Assembly (NCBI RefSeq): GCF_000485795.1
Contig: NZ_AXZL01000069.1
Coordinates: forward strand, 1-64,000
Direction: 5' to 3'
Origin: Shewanella decolorationis S12
GTDB taxonomy: Bacteria > Pseudomonadota > Gammaproteobacteria > Enterobacterales > Shewanellaceae
DNA: 64,000 bases
The translations under genes and the position numbers were made by a program. Below, one piece after another: positions 55,929 to 64,000 of the stretch (position 1 is its first letter; every line of letters starts with the position of its first letter). The notes under the pieces were generated by a model that made no database searches, was not told the origin of the DNA, and saw only the letters and a program-made list of their open reading frames with translations.

Positions 55929-58900
55929 TGTGGCTGTCCGATGTATCCGTTAAGCGCCCCGTCGTCGCGATCGTATTAAGCTTATTGCTGTGCGTGTTTG
56001 GTTTAGTGTCCTTCACTAAACTGTCGGTACGGGAAATGCCCGATGTCGAAAGCCCAGTAGTGACCGTCAGTACCAGCTACTCAGGCGCTTCGGCCGCGAT
56101 TATGGAGAGCCAAATCACTAAGACCCTTGAAGATGAACTCACTGGGATCAGTGGCATCGATGAAATCACCTCAACCACTCGTAATGGCAGCTCGCGGATC
56201 ACAGTGAAATTCCTGCTCGGTTGGAACTTAACCGAAGGCGTAAGTGATGTGCGTGACGCCGTGGCCCGCGCCCAGCGCCGCCTGCCCGAAGATGCCAACG
56301 ATCCTGTGGTCTCTAAGGACAATGGTTCAGGCGAACCCTCTGTCTATGTCAACTTAAGCTCTAGCGTGATGGACAGAACTCAGCTGACCGATTACGCCCA
56401 GCGCGTATTAGAAGACAGATTTAGCCTCATCAGCGGCGTGAGTTCCATCAGCATCTCGGGCGGTTTGTACAAGGTGATGTACGTCAAGCTAAGACCCGAG
56501 CAAATGGCAGGACGCAATGTCACAGTCACCGACATTATTAACGCCCTGCGTAAAGAAAACGTTGAAACCCCTGGCGGTCAAGTACGTAACGATACCACTG
56601 TGATGTCGGTGCGCACTAAGCGACTCTATTACACCCCGAAGGATTTTGACTATTTAGTGGTTCGCACCGCCAGCGATGGCACGCCTATCTACCTGAAGGA
56701 TGTGGCAGATGTGGCCGTTGGCGCCCAGAACGAAAACTCCACCTTTAAGAGCGATGGTATCGTTAACCTAAGCTTAGGTGTCATCACTCAATCCGATGCC
56801 AACCCTTTAGTGGTAGCCCAGCAAGTACACAAAGAAGTCGATAGAATTCAAGACTTTCTCCCCGAAGGCACAAGCCTAGTGGTGGACTTTGACTCGACCG
56901 TCTTTATCGACCGCTCAATTAACGAGGTATACAACACTCTCTATGTGACTGGCGCACTCGTGGTATTAGTGCTGTATATCTTTATCGGCCAAGCCAGAGC
57001 GACCCTTATCCCAGCGGTGACAGTACCTGTGTCGCTGATCTCGGCCTTTATTGCCGCCAATATGTTTGGCTACTCGATTAACCTCTTAACTCTGATGGCA
57101 TTAATTCTCGCCATCGGTCTTGTCGTCGACGATGCCATCGTCGTGGTAGAGAACATCTTCCACCATATTGAACGTGGTGAAGAGCCGCTACTCGCCGCTT
57201 ACAAAGGCACGCGGGAAGTAGGTTTTGCGGTTGTGGCCACCACCGCCGTGTTAGTCATGGTGTTCCTGCCGATTTCCTTTATGGAGGGCATGGTCGGCTT
57301 ACTCTTTACCGAGTTTTCCGTGATGCTGGCGGTATCCGTGCTGTTTTCTTCACTTATCGCCCTGACACTGACGCCAGTACTGAGTAGCAAACTGCTCAAG
57401 GCCAATGTCAAACCGAACCGTTTCAATCGTTTCGTCGACAGTGGTTTTGCCCGCATGGAAAAGGTTTACCGTGTTGGCGTAACCCATGCAATCCGTTTTA
57501 GATTACTGGCGCCCTTGGTTATCCTCGCCTGTGTGGGCGGTAGTGTATGGTTAATGCAGCAAGTCCCCTCACAGTTGGCCCCCCAGGAAGACCGTGGTGT
57601 ACTTTATGCTTTTGTCAAAGGCGCCGAGGGTACCAGCTATAACCGTATGACGGCGAACATGGATATCGTCGAAGACAGATTGATGCCACTCCTTGGCCAA
57701 GGGGTATTAAGGTCTTTCAGTGTGCAAGCCCCTGCCTTTGGTGGTCGTGCAGGTGACCAAACCGGCTTTGTGATCATGCAATTAGAAGACTGGGAACATC
57801 GTCATGTCACGGCTCAACAAGCACTTGGGATTGTCAGCAAAGCCTTAAAAGACATTCCCGACGTGATGGTTCGTCCTATGATGCCAGGCTTTAGGGGCCA
57901 ATCGAGTGAACCCGTGCAATTCGTCCTCGGCGGTTCAGATTACGCAGAGTTGTTTAAATGGGCACAGGTATTAAAAGAAGAAGCTAATGCTAGCCCTATG
58001 ATGGAAGGCGCGGATTTAGACTATGCCGAAACTACGCCAGAGCTAATCGTCACCGTCGATAAAGAACGTGCTGCAGAGCTTGGGATCAGTGTCGATGAAG
58101 TCTCGCAAACCTTAGAAGTGATGCTCGGCGGTCGTAAAGAGACTACCTATGTCGACCGAGGTGAAGAGTATGACGTTTATGTTCGCGGTGATGAGAATAG
58201 CTTTAATAATGTCGGCGATTTAAGCCAAATCTATATGCGTTCGGCTAAGGGCGAATTAGTCACGCTCGATACTGTCACCCATATCGAAGAAGTCGCTTCG
58301 GCACAAAAACTTAGCCACACCAATAAGCAAAAATCCATCACCCTCAAGGCCAACATTAGTAAAGGCTACACTTTGGGCGAGGCCTTGAAGTTTTTGGATA
58401 ATAAGGCCATTGAGTTATTACCTAAGGATATTTCTATCGGTTATACCGGCGAATCTAAGGACTTTAAAGAAAACCAGAGCAGCATCTTAATTGTGTTCGG
58501 TTTAGCGCTCCTAGTGGCTTATCTGGTACTGGCGGCTCAATTTGAAAGCTTTATCAACCCCTTAGTGGTGATGTTTACAGTGCCTATGGGGGTATTCGGT
58601 GGTTTCCTCGGCCTGTTAGTCACCAGTCAAGGCATTAACATCTATAGCCAGATTGGGATGATCATGTTGATTGGTATGGTGACTAAGAACGGTATCTTAA
58701 TCGTCGAGTTTGCCAACCAATTGCGTGACCGAGGTTTGGCCTTAGACAAAGCCATTATCGACGCGTCGACGCGTCGCTTGCGCCCTATTTTGATGACAGC
58801 CTTCACCACCTTAGTGGGTGCTGTGCCGCTGATCTTCTCATCGGGCGCAGGCTCTGAGAGCCGGATTGCCGTAGGTACTGTAGTGTTCTTCGGTATGGCC

Positions 58901-59083
58901 TTCGCCACCTTTGTGACCCTGTTTGTGATCCCAGCTATGTACCGCTTGATCTCAGCCGCAACCCATTCACCGGGTTATGTTGAGGCGAAACTTGAGGCGG
59001 CCATTAAGGCTCAAGAATTAGCCGCTCAAGAATTAGCAGCGCAAGAGGCGGCCAAACAACAGGAACACACTGCCAAAGCCTAG
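55928..59083 (+). CDS. RND (HAE1) family efflux transporter
   Basis: A 1051-residue proton-driven inner-membrane exporter with 12 membrane segments and two large periplasmic loops (about 30-330 and 550-860). Segment 4 carries the proton-relay Asp pair in GLVVDDAIVVVENI (near 405). SQIGMIMLIGMVTKNGILIVEF in segment 10/11 contains the usual Lys. The C-terminal tail is Ala/Gln/Glu-rich with short repeats (AQELAAQE). Substrates (drugs, bile salts, dyes or metabolites) cannot be read from sequence. Confidence 0.95.
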   Translation: MWLSDVSVKRPVVAIVLSLLLCVFGLVSFTKLSVREMPDVESPVVTVSTSYSGASAAIMESQITKTLEDELTGISGIDEITSTTRNGSSRITVKFLLGWNLTEGVSDVRDAVARAQRRLPEDANDPVVSKDNGSGEPSVYVNLSSSVMDRTQLTDYAQRVLEDRFSLISGVSSISISGGLYKVMYVKLRPEQMAGRNVTVTDIINALRKENVETPGGQVRNDTTVMSVRTKRLYYTPKDFDYLVVRTASDGTPIYLKDVADVAVGAQNENSTFKSDGIVNLSLGVITQSDANPLVVAQQVHKEVDRIQDFLPEGTSLVVDFDSTVFIDRSINEVYNTLYVTGALVVLVLYIFIGQARATLIPAVTVPVSLISAFIAANMFGYSINLLTLMALILAIGLVVDDAIVVVENIFHHIERGEEPLLAAYKGTREVGFAVVATTAVLVMVFLPISFMEGMVGLLFTEFSVMLAVSVLFSSLIALTLTPVLSSKLLKANVKPNRFNRFVDSGFARMEKVYRVGVTHAIRFRLLAPLVILACVGGSVWLMQQVPSQLAPQEDRGVLYAFVKGAEGTSYNRMTANMDIVEDRLMPLLGQGVLRSFSVQAPAFGGRAGDQTGFVIMQLEDWEHRHVTAQQALGIVSKALKDIPDVMVRPMMPGFRGQSSEPVQFVLGGSDYAELFKWAQVLKEEANASPMMEGADLDYAETTPELIVTVDKERAAELGISVDEVSQTLEVMLGGRKETTYVDRGEEYDVYVRGDENSFNNVGDLSQIYMRSAKGELVTLDTVTHIEEVASAQKLSHTNKQKSITLKANISKGYTLGEALKFLDNKAIELLPKDISIGYTGESKDFKENQSSILIVFGLALLVAYLVLAAQFESFINPLVVMFTVPMGVFGGFLGLLVTSQGINIYSQIGMIMLIGMVTKNGILIVEFANQLRDRGLALDKAIIDASTRRLRPILMTAFTTLVGAVPLIFSSGAGSESRIAVGTVVFFGMAFATFVTLFVIPAMYRLISAATHSPGYVEAKLEAAIKAQELAAQELAAQEAAKQQEHTAKA

Positions 59084-59130
59084 CGGGATACAGTAAAGCG
59101 AAACGGCATAAGGTGTTTGTTAGAACCATA

Positions 59131-59160
59131 AAGCCAAGGGAATCCCCCTTGGCTTTTTAT
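59131..59160. terminator. Terminator between the RND pump and MFS genes
   Basis: Stem aagccaaggg/cccttggctt (59131-59155) followed by a T tract on the plus strand. The converging MFS gene ends right beside it. Confidence 0.8.
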
Positions 59161-60339
59161 TTACGCTCGAGACGACTTCCCTCTTAGCACTATCCTGCCT
59201 GCCAAACCCGCATATCCAAGCCCAACGCACAGCAGCGCCGCGAAGCCAATCACGCCACCAAGATGGCTTACCATGCCTGCAGCGCCTAAACCTAGCCCCA
59301 ACAGAATGTAATAAAACAGTCCAAACAGCGCGCCAGCGGAACCTGCATAAGCGCGGTAGTTTGCCAGCGCCGAGCTCAGGATATTAGGAATCGCAATCCC
59401 ATAAGCAATCACAATCAACAGCATGGGTAGTAAAAAGTAAACGCTATTCAAGCCAATATCCGTCGATTGGAACAGCCAAATACCGAGTCCACCGAATAGC
59501 GCCATAAGGCTTGCTAACCGCACCAATCGTGCACTGGAATAGCCTCTACCCAGTAATAGTTTATTAAAATAACTGCCAAGAAATGCGCCAAAGCCTAATA
59601 ACAACCCACTGGCACCGAAGGTAAGCGTCGACAATCCTCGCGCCTCAAACATAAATGGCGCCAGCGAAAAGTAGCTAAACCACATCAAGTTAAATGAGGC
59701 CACCAGCAAAGTGTTTTTAATTATCCCGCTGTCGGTAAGCATCTTGACAGCTAACTCAACGAGCGCGATTTTTTGGGTGTGTTCAGGCTTGGTTTCGGGC
59801 AAAGATTTTACCGACAAAAACAACAACACAATGGCAGAAACCATCAGGGCGACAAACACCCCTTGATATCCCCAATAAGCACTGAGGATGCTCCCCAATA
59901 GCAATCCGATAATCGGGCTGATCCCAAGAGACATGCCCATCACCGAAAAGACTTTCGCGAGTTCCTCCCCGCTGTAACTGTCACGCATCATGGTTTGAGT
60001 GATGACAGAACCCACTGCTGCACCAAAGGCCGATAATACCCGAGCGAGCAACAACAGAGTAAAGTCGCTAATCATCAACGCGCATGCTGAACCAATGGCA
60101 TAACAGGCTAAGCCCGCAAGCATGGCGTTGCGGCGACCAATGATGTCGGCTAAATGACCCCAGCAAAATACACCTACAGCAAAAGCGATAAAGTACACTG
60201 ATAAGGTTTGCGAGGCACTGGCAACAGACACCGCAAAGTTTTCAGCAATATTAGGCAACGCCGGGCTATAGATGGTTTCCATAATTTGCGGAAACATCAT
60301 CAACAGCACGCACAGCCAGAGTGGTGGTTTTATTTTCAT
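59161..60339 (-). CDS. MFS multidrug transporter, Bcr/CflA type
   Basis: A 392-residue 12-helix major facilitator of the DHA1 drug:proton antiporter type: IMETIYSPALPNIAENF in helix 1, GHLADIIGRRNAM (motif A) between helices 2 and 3, RVLSAFGAAVGSVITQTMMRD (motif B region) and GISPIIGLLLGSIL (motif C). It is divergent from an AraC regulator 143 bases away, an arrangement like nimT-nimR in E. coli. Confidence 0.92.
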   Translation of the reverse strand: MKIKPPLWLCVLLMMFPQIMETIYSPALPNIAENFAVSVASASQTLSVYFIAFAVGVFCWGHLADIIGRRNAMLAGLACYAIGSACALMISDFTLLLLARVLSAFGAAVGSVITQTMMRDSYSGEELAKVFSVMGMSLGISPIIGLLLGSILSAYWGYQGVFVALMVSAIVLLFLSVKSLPETKPEHTQKIALVELAVKMLTDSGIIKNTLLVASFNLMWFSYFSLAPFMFEARGLSTLTFGASGLLLGFGAFLGSYFNKLLLGRGYSSARLVRLASLMALFGGLGIWLFQSTDIGLNSVYFLLPMLLIVIAYGIAIPNILSSALANYRAYAGSAGALFGLFYYILLGLGLGAAGMVSHLGGVIGFAALLCVGLGYAGLAGRIVLRGKSSRA

Positions 60340-60482
60340 GATTTTAGATACGTTTTAGCCTTTCAGGGTTAACCGATAAACCAAAACGGCGCTCCATACT
60401 TGTCAAAGAGGGCGCAGTATAGATAGGATCCCCAAGTGACAATTAACGAAACTTAGGCAAAAAACATCAAAAATAAGACAAC

Positions 60483-61250
60483 ATGGCCTTTATTCAACCC
60501 GAGCAGCAATTTAATCCCGATGCCTTAGACAACCTAGTGATCGGCATTGCCGCCGAAATGGGCGAGCATGACTCAGGCGTACATCAGCATCGCAAGGCTC
60601 AGTTGCTCTACTCATCAACGGGATGTATGCGGTTTAACTTAGCCGACACTCAAGTCGTGTTGCCGCCAACCCGTGCGGCTTGGCTGCCCGCAGGCGTGGT
60701 ACATCAAGTCACAATGCGCAATGTTGTGGCCTATCGCTCACTCTACTTTGAGCCTGAAACCGTGGCGTCTTTGCCGGATAACGTCACGATTTTCCATGTA
60801 AATCCGTTACTCAAAGCGTTAATCGACACTATGTCCTTTTGGCCTTGGGACAAGCCCAGACACAGCCAGCACAATGCCTTTGCCCTGCTGATTGAAGAGT
60901 TACTCCATGCGGATGCACAGAATTTAAGCTTACCCCTGCCCAAGGATAAACGGCTGCAAACTTGGCTTAAGCAATTGCAACAACAGCAAAAAATACCCGC
61001 CAGTCTGAAGGACATGGCCATTGAAATTGGCGCCAGCGAACGCACCATCAGCCGTATCTTTAGCAACGAAACAGGCATGGCTTATCAGGCGTGGCGGCAG
61101 CAATGGCGTTTACTGTCGGCCATTGAGCAGTTAGCTGCGGGCGCCTCGGTGGCGCAGGTAGGATTCAACTTACAGTTTTCCAGTGACAGCGCCTTTATCA
61201 GCTTTTTTAAACAATATACAGGTACGACACCGGCGCAATATTTTAAATAA
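60483..61250 (+). CDS. AraC family transcriptional regulator
   Basis: A 255-residue regulator with an N-terminal cupin-like domain (HQHRKAQLLYSSTGCMRF, LPPTRAAWLPAGVVHQV) and a C-terminal double helix-turn-helix (LKDMAIEIGASERTISRIF, VAQVGFNLQFSSDSAFISFF). The layout is that of NimR-like regulators which control a divergent MFS exporter. No Shine-Dalgarno stands out before the ATG. Confidence 0.92.
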   Translation: MAFIQPEQQFNPDALDNLVIGIAAEMGEHDSGVHQHRKAQLLYSSTGCMRFNLADTQVVLPPTRAAWLPAGVVHQVTMRNVVAYRSLYFEPETVASLPDNVTIFHVNPLLKALIDTMSFWPWDKPRHSQHNAFALLIEELLHADAQNLSLPLPKDKRLQTWLKQLQQQQKIPASLKDMAIEIGASERTISRIFSNETGMAYQAWRQQWRLLSAIEQLAAGASVAQVGFNLQFSSDSAFISFFKQYTGTTPAQYFK

Positions 61251-61414
61251 ACCCAATATTTGATTAGCGCGTATAAATGTTTCGAACTGTAACCTTGATT
61301 AACTGGATAAACCCATTAGCTAAAGTGAAAAGCTTGAGCTTTCTCGTTGAGAAGAGTTTAGGAATCAAAAAGATAGTTTAAGATTTTTAGCTCAAACTAG
61401 GCCAAACATCCAGT

Positions 61415-62350
61415 CTAGCCAATCATGACTCGATTCCGCCCCTCAAGCTTAGCGCGATAAAGTGCTTTATCTACTCGATAAAGCGCACTTCGGACACTCT
61501 CATTATGCTGAACTGAAACACAACCTAAACTCACGGTAAGATTCAACTGATGCTCTTGATAGTGAAAACTCGTACTCGCTATCTCACAGCGAATATATTC
61601 TGCTAACTGGTAGGCTATGTCTAAGGAACTATGCCGCAATATAATTAAAAACTCCTCCCCGCCCCAACGGGCAATACAACTGGCTTGGTGGGTAAATTTT
61701 TCCAACGTTGTTGCGATTTGTACCAACACTTCATCACCACATAAATGACCATAGGTATCGTTGATCGTTTTGAAAAAGTCCACATCACACATCAATAAGC
61801 TCACTTTAGCGTCGGTCTGATGTGCAGGGATAATTAGCTGCGTCAACACTTTTTCCGCCTCACGGCGATTGGCAAGCCCTGTGAGCATATCAGTGTAAGA
61901 AAGCCGAGTATTTTCCTCTATTAGTGTTTGCAAATCATGAATATCCCGCATGGTCACCACATGCAAATCCGATAGGTTATCAGTACTAATTTGCGCCGTA
62001 ATAACAAACCAACGGAATTCACCATTACCGCAACGGATCCTCGCCTGCATTTCTGCAGTCTTGATACCCGCAGCTAAACTACGCTTAACTTCAGCCTCCC
62101 ATCCGTCAATCATCGCCTGTCTGACAACAGCATCTGGATAAACAGTATTAAACCAAGCATCAATATCGGGAATATCAGTTATGGTATAACCAATCTGCTC
62201 GATAAAAGCTCTATTCATAAAGCAATGTATTCGTTTTATTTTTCCGGAAGATTGATTGATGTGAGATTCGGAAAGCAGGATGGGGATGGGGATAAAATCT
62301 AAGCTTTGAAAGAGTATTTCCTCTGTTTGAGGTGTATTTCGCTTAACCAT
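61415..62350 (-). CDS. PAS-GGDEF diguanylate cyclase A
   Basis: A 311-residue soluble protein: N-terminal PAS-like sensor (ILLSESHINQS, CFMNRAFIEQIGYT, RCGNGEFRWFVITAQ, about 15-145), a short helical linker (LIEENTRLSYTDMLTGLANRRE), then GGDEF with metal Asp in CDVDFFKTIND and the intact RWGGEEFL active site. No RxxD product-inhibition site precedes it. It should make c-di-GMP from GTP. ATG 62350 (MVKRN) follows GGGG; an ATG four codons earlier lacks a ribosome site. It is a paralogue of the next gene, 56 bases away. Confidence 0.93.
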   Translation of the reverse strand: MVKRNTPQTEEILFQSLDFIPIPILLSESHINQSSGKIKRIHCFMNRAFIEQIGYTITDIPDIDAWFNTVYPDAVVRQAMIDGWEAEVKRSLAAGIKTAEMQARIRCGNGEFRWFVITAQISTDNLSDLHVVTMRDIHDLQTLIEENTRLSYTDMLTGLANRREAEKVLTQLIIPAHQTDAKVSLLMCDVDFFKTINDTYGHLCGDEVLVQIATTLEKFTHQASCIARWGGEEFLIILRHSSLDIAYQLAEYIRCEIASTSFHYQEHQLNLTVSLGCVSVQHNESVRSALYRVDKALYRAKLEGRNRVMIG

Positions 62351-62406
62351 ATCCTTCCCCATTCAAATCATATCGATCTACTCGAACCTTAGTCTTAGCC
62401 ACATAT

Positions 62407-63345
62407 TCAAGCCATTACAACATTATTGCGGCCATTGTTTTTTGCTTTATATAGGGCCTTATCAACCCGAGAGAGCAGGCTGTGTAGGCTTTCATCTGGT
62501 TGATATTTAACACAACCAAAACTCATCGTGAAATGCATTAACTGACCATAGGACCGATAATCAGTCTGCTCAATCTGCTCTCTTAAGTGCTCGCAAAGCA
62601 ATGCTGCGGACTCAGGTTCGGTATTATCCAAAACAATTAAAAATTCCTCCCCGCCCCAACGCGCAATACTGGCTGCTGATTTAGCAGATTCTTGCAATTG
62701 TACAGCGACAATTTTGAGTACATCATCACCACAGAGATGACCAAAGTTATCATTGATATCCTTAAAGAAATCGATATCACACATCACTAAACATAGGGAA
62801 GAGTGAGCAAGGTTACTTTGCTTCATTGCTATGGCTAACACTTCCTCAACCCGCCGACGATTAGCAAGACCAGTCAGTAAATCCGTATTCGATTGCCGCT
62901 CATTTTCCTCAATCAAAAGCTGTAATTGATGAACATCTCTCATAGTCACAATATTTAAATTGGATTGGTTTTCTGTCGTTAATTGAGCTGTAATTAAAAA
63001 CCAGCGGAACTCACCATTACCGCAGCGAATATATGTTTTAAACCCTGCAGTGCTAAGTCCTTGTTTTTCACTAGCATAAACAACGTTATCCCATTCAAGC
63101 ATCGCTTTATTTCTTATAATAGGATCGGGATAAACAGTATCGAACCATGCCGCAATATCAGGAATATCGTTTATGTTATAGCCCAATTGCTCGATAAAAG
63201 CGTGATTCATAAAATGATGTACTCGATGCGTGCTTGGGCGTCGTCCCTCAACCTCTAACCCCTCAGATAACAAAATAGGAATAGGGATATAATTCAATGT
63301 CTTAAATAATAACGCCTCACTCTCTTCAGTAAATAATCGTCGCAT
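62407..63345 (-). CDS. PAS-GGDEF diguanylate cyclase B
   Basis: A 312-residue paralogue of the downstream gene with the same layout: PAS-like sensor (HFMNHAFIEQLGYN, CGNGEFRWFLITAQ), linker (LIEENERQSNTDLLTGLANRRR) and GGDEF domain (CDIDFFKDINDNFGH, RWGGEEFL). It also lacks an RxxD I-site. Differences are concentrated in the sensor half, so the pair probably arose by tandem duplication and may sense different cues. AGGG lies close upstream of the ATG. Confidence 0.93.
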   Translation of the reverse strand: MRRLFTEESEALLFKTLNYIPIPILLSEGLEVEGRRPSTHRVHHFMNHAFIEQLGYNINDIPDIAAWFDTVYPDPIIRNKAMLEWDNVVYASEKQGLSTAGFKTYIRCGNGEFRWFLITAQLTTENQSNLNIVTMRDVHQLQLLIEENERQSNTDLLTGLANRRRVEEVLAIAMKQSNLAHSSLCLVMCDIDFFKDINDNFGHLCGDDVLKIVAVQLQESAKSAASIARWGGEEFLIVLDNTEPESAALLCEHLREQIEQTDYRSYGQLMHFTMSFGCVKYQPDESLHSLLSRVDKALYKAKNNGRNNVVMA

Positions 63346-63847
63346 CCGTACCCTCCAAAATTACAACATACAGATAACATTTACTGATAAAAGCACATAA
63401 GATTTGTAAGGACAAGACAACAAATAAGACTTATTGAGAAAATATCGAAACCCTTTAAATGTAAAAAATGAATAATAAAATTAATTAAAAATAAATATTT
63501 TATAAGACAAGCGTTTAACTACTCATCACAACATATGACTTGTTTGAATCTATATTAATTAACACAATTCAACAGCTTATTTTTTAACCGTTACTTTTAG
63601 GGTTTTACGTACGAAATAAAACCACACGATGATTTTATGTATATAGTTCCGAATCGAATAGCGACATAAATCAGTAAAACAATAAAGTCATAACTCAAGT
63701 ATCACTACATTAACTTAATGTTTATCAATATAAAGTTTCCAAAATGTATAGCTATAACTCGCACAATGGTCACAACCAGTGACGAGTTCTATGCCTTTGG
63801 CCTCATGAGATGCAGTTTTATCATTAACAGTCCATGCTATAGTGACG
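63346..63847. other. AT-rich intergenic region
   Basis: About 500 strongly AT-rich bases between the divergent GGDEF and NYN genes. No ORF, RNA gene or clear repeat was seen. Promoters for both flanking genes are expected here but no hexamer pair is convincing. Confidence 0.6.
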
Positions 63848-64000
63848 ATGACATTCACTCATCCAACTATCATCTTGAATAAAATAGCCCTCTTTGTTGA
63901 CGTACAAAACATCTATTACACCTGCCGTGAGGCCTATCAGCGCCAATTTAACTATCGTAAACTCTGGCAACAGTTAAGTGCACAAGGTGAGATTGTCGGC
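63848..64000 (+). CDS. NYN (PIN-like) domain protein, 5' part only
   Basis: A partial gene cut by the window end; 51 codons are visible. The frame reads MTFTHPTIILNKIALFVDVQNIYYTC and then REAYQRQFNYRKLWQQL. IALFVDVQNIYYTC is the first strand of a NYN/DUF88 domain with the metal-binding Asp and Asn of this PIN-like nuclease fold. LabA-like relatives act on RNA or regulate expression. The start could be a few codons downstream. Shorter than the usual ORF cut-off because of truncation. Confidence 0.75.
   Translation, partial: MTFTHPTIILNKIALFVDVQNIYYTCREAYQRQFNYRKLWQQLSAQGEIVG

Overview
The window reads as chromosomal DNA of a Shewanella-type marine gammaproteobacterium. The evidence is the gene order csrA-lysC-alaS-recX-recA / mutS / rpoS-nlpD-pcm-surE-truD-ispF-ispD-ftsB-eno-pyrG-mazG / relA-rlmD / barA, the close match of the proteins to Shewanella families (MutS, GlyA, RpoS, BarA), a RibBX-type riboflavin protein, a TapY1/TapY2 pilus pair and a Shewanella-like PPP phosphatase. 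Most of the window is ordinary, densely packed housekeeping sequence.

Layout. 1-1000: a minus-strand tRNA array (Arg-Ser-Arg-Ser, a tandem duplication) with a clear promoter and terminator, followed by a gene-free stretch that ends in an orphan minus-strand terminator (candidate sRNA). 1191-7232: csrA, lysC, alaS, recX and recA on the minus strand; recA has a LexA box between its -35 and -10. 7615-10200: mutS. 10341-20766: a long minus-strand run rpoS, nlpD, pcm, surE, truD, ispF, ispD, ftsB, eno, pyrG, mazG (stationary-phase sigma factor, protein repair, isoprenoid precursors, division, glycolysis, CTP). 21166-23400: an accessory insertion of two unusual genes, both reminiscent of abortive-infection proteins, plus a GC-rich inverted-repeat element. 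23492-30722: relA, rlmD, then barA and a DUF416 gene. 30821-34988: small ORF, LysR/auxin-efflux-type carrier pair, and recN with two LexA boxes. 35088-35366: a MITE-like repeat with a truncated relative at 52107. 35386-42918: pgpA, thiL, nusB and the riboflavin genes ribH, ribBX, ribE, ribD, then nrdR and glyA. 43109-44776: ettA. 44867-47618: LysR regulator, degenerate metallo-beta-lactamase-fold protein, DsbA-like protein. 47747-51776: TapY2 and PilY1/TapY1. 52389-54615: PPP-like phosphatase and a periplasmic solute-binding protein. 54816-59083: RND efflux adaptor and pump. 59161-61250: MFS exporter and divergent AraC regulator. 61415-63345: two tandem PAS-GGDEF paralogues. 63848-end: start of a NYN-domain gene.

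Functional links. Two ends of the BarA/UvrY-Csr cascade (BarA and CsrA) lie in the same window. RecA, RecX and RecN form the SOS repair group. RelA, MazG, RpoS, SurE and Pcm are stress and stationary-phase functions.

The best candidates for something undescribed are the two-gene module between mazG and relA, the possible sRNA at the left end, the 52-codon Cys/His-rich small ORF at 53660-53818, and the repeat elements. Start codons were reassigned from Shine-Dalgarno positions where stated. No searches could be run, so family names rest on motif recognition.
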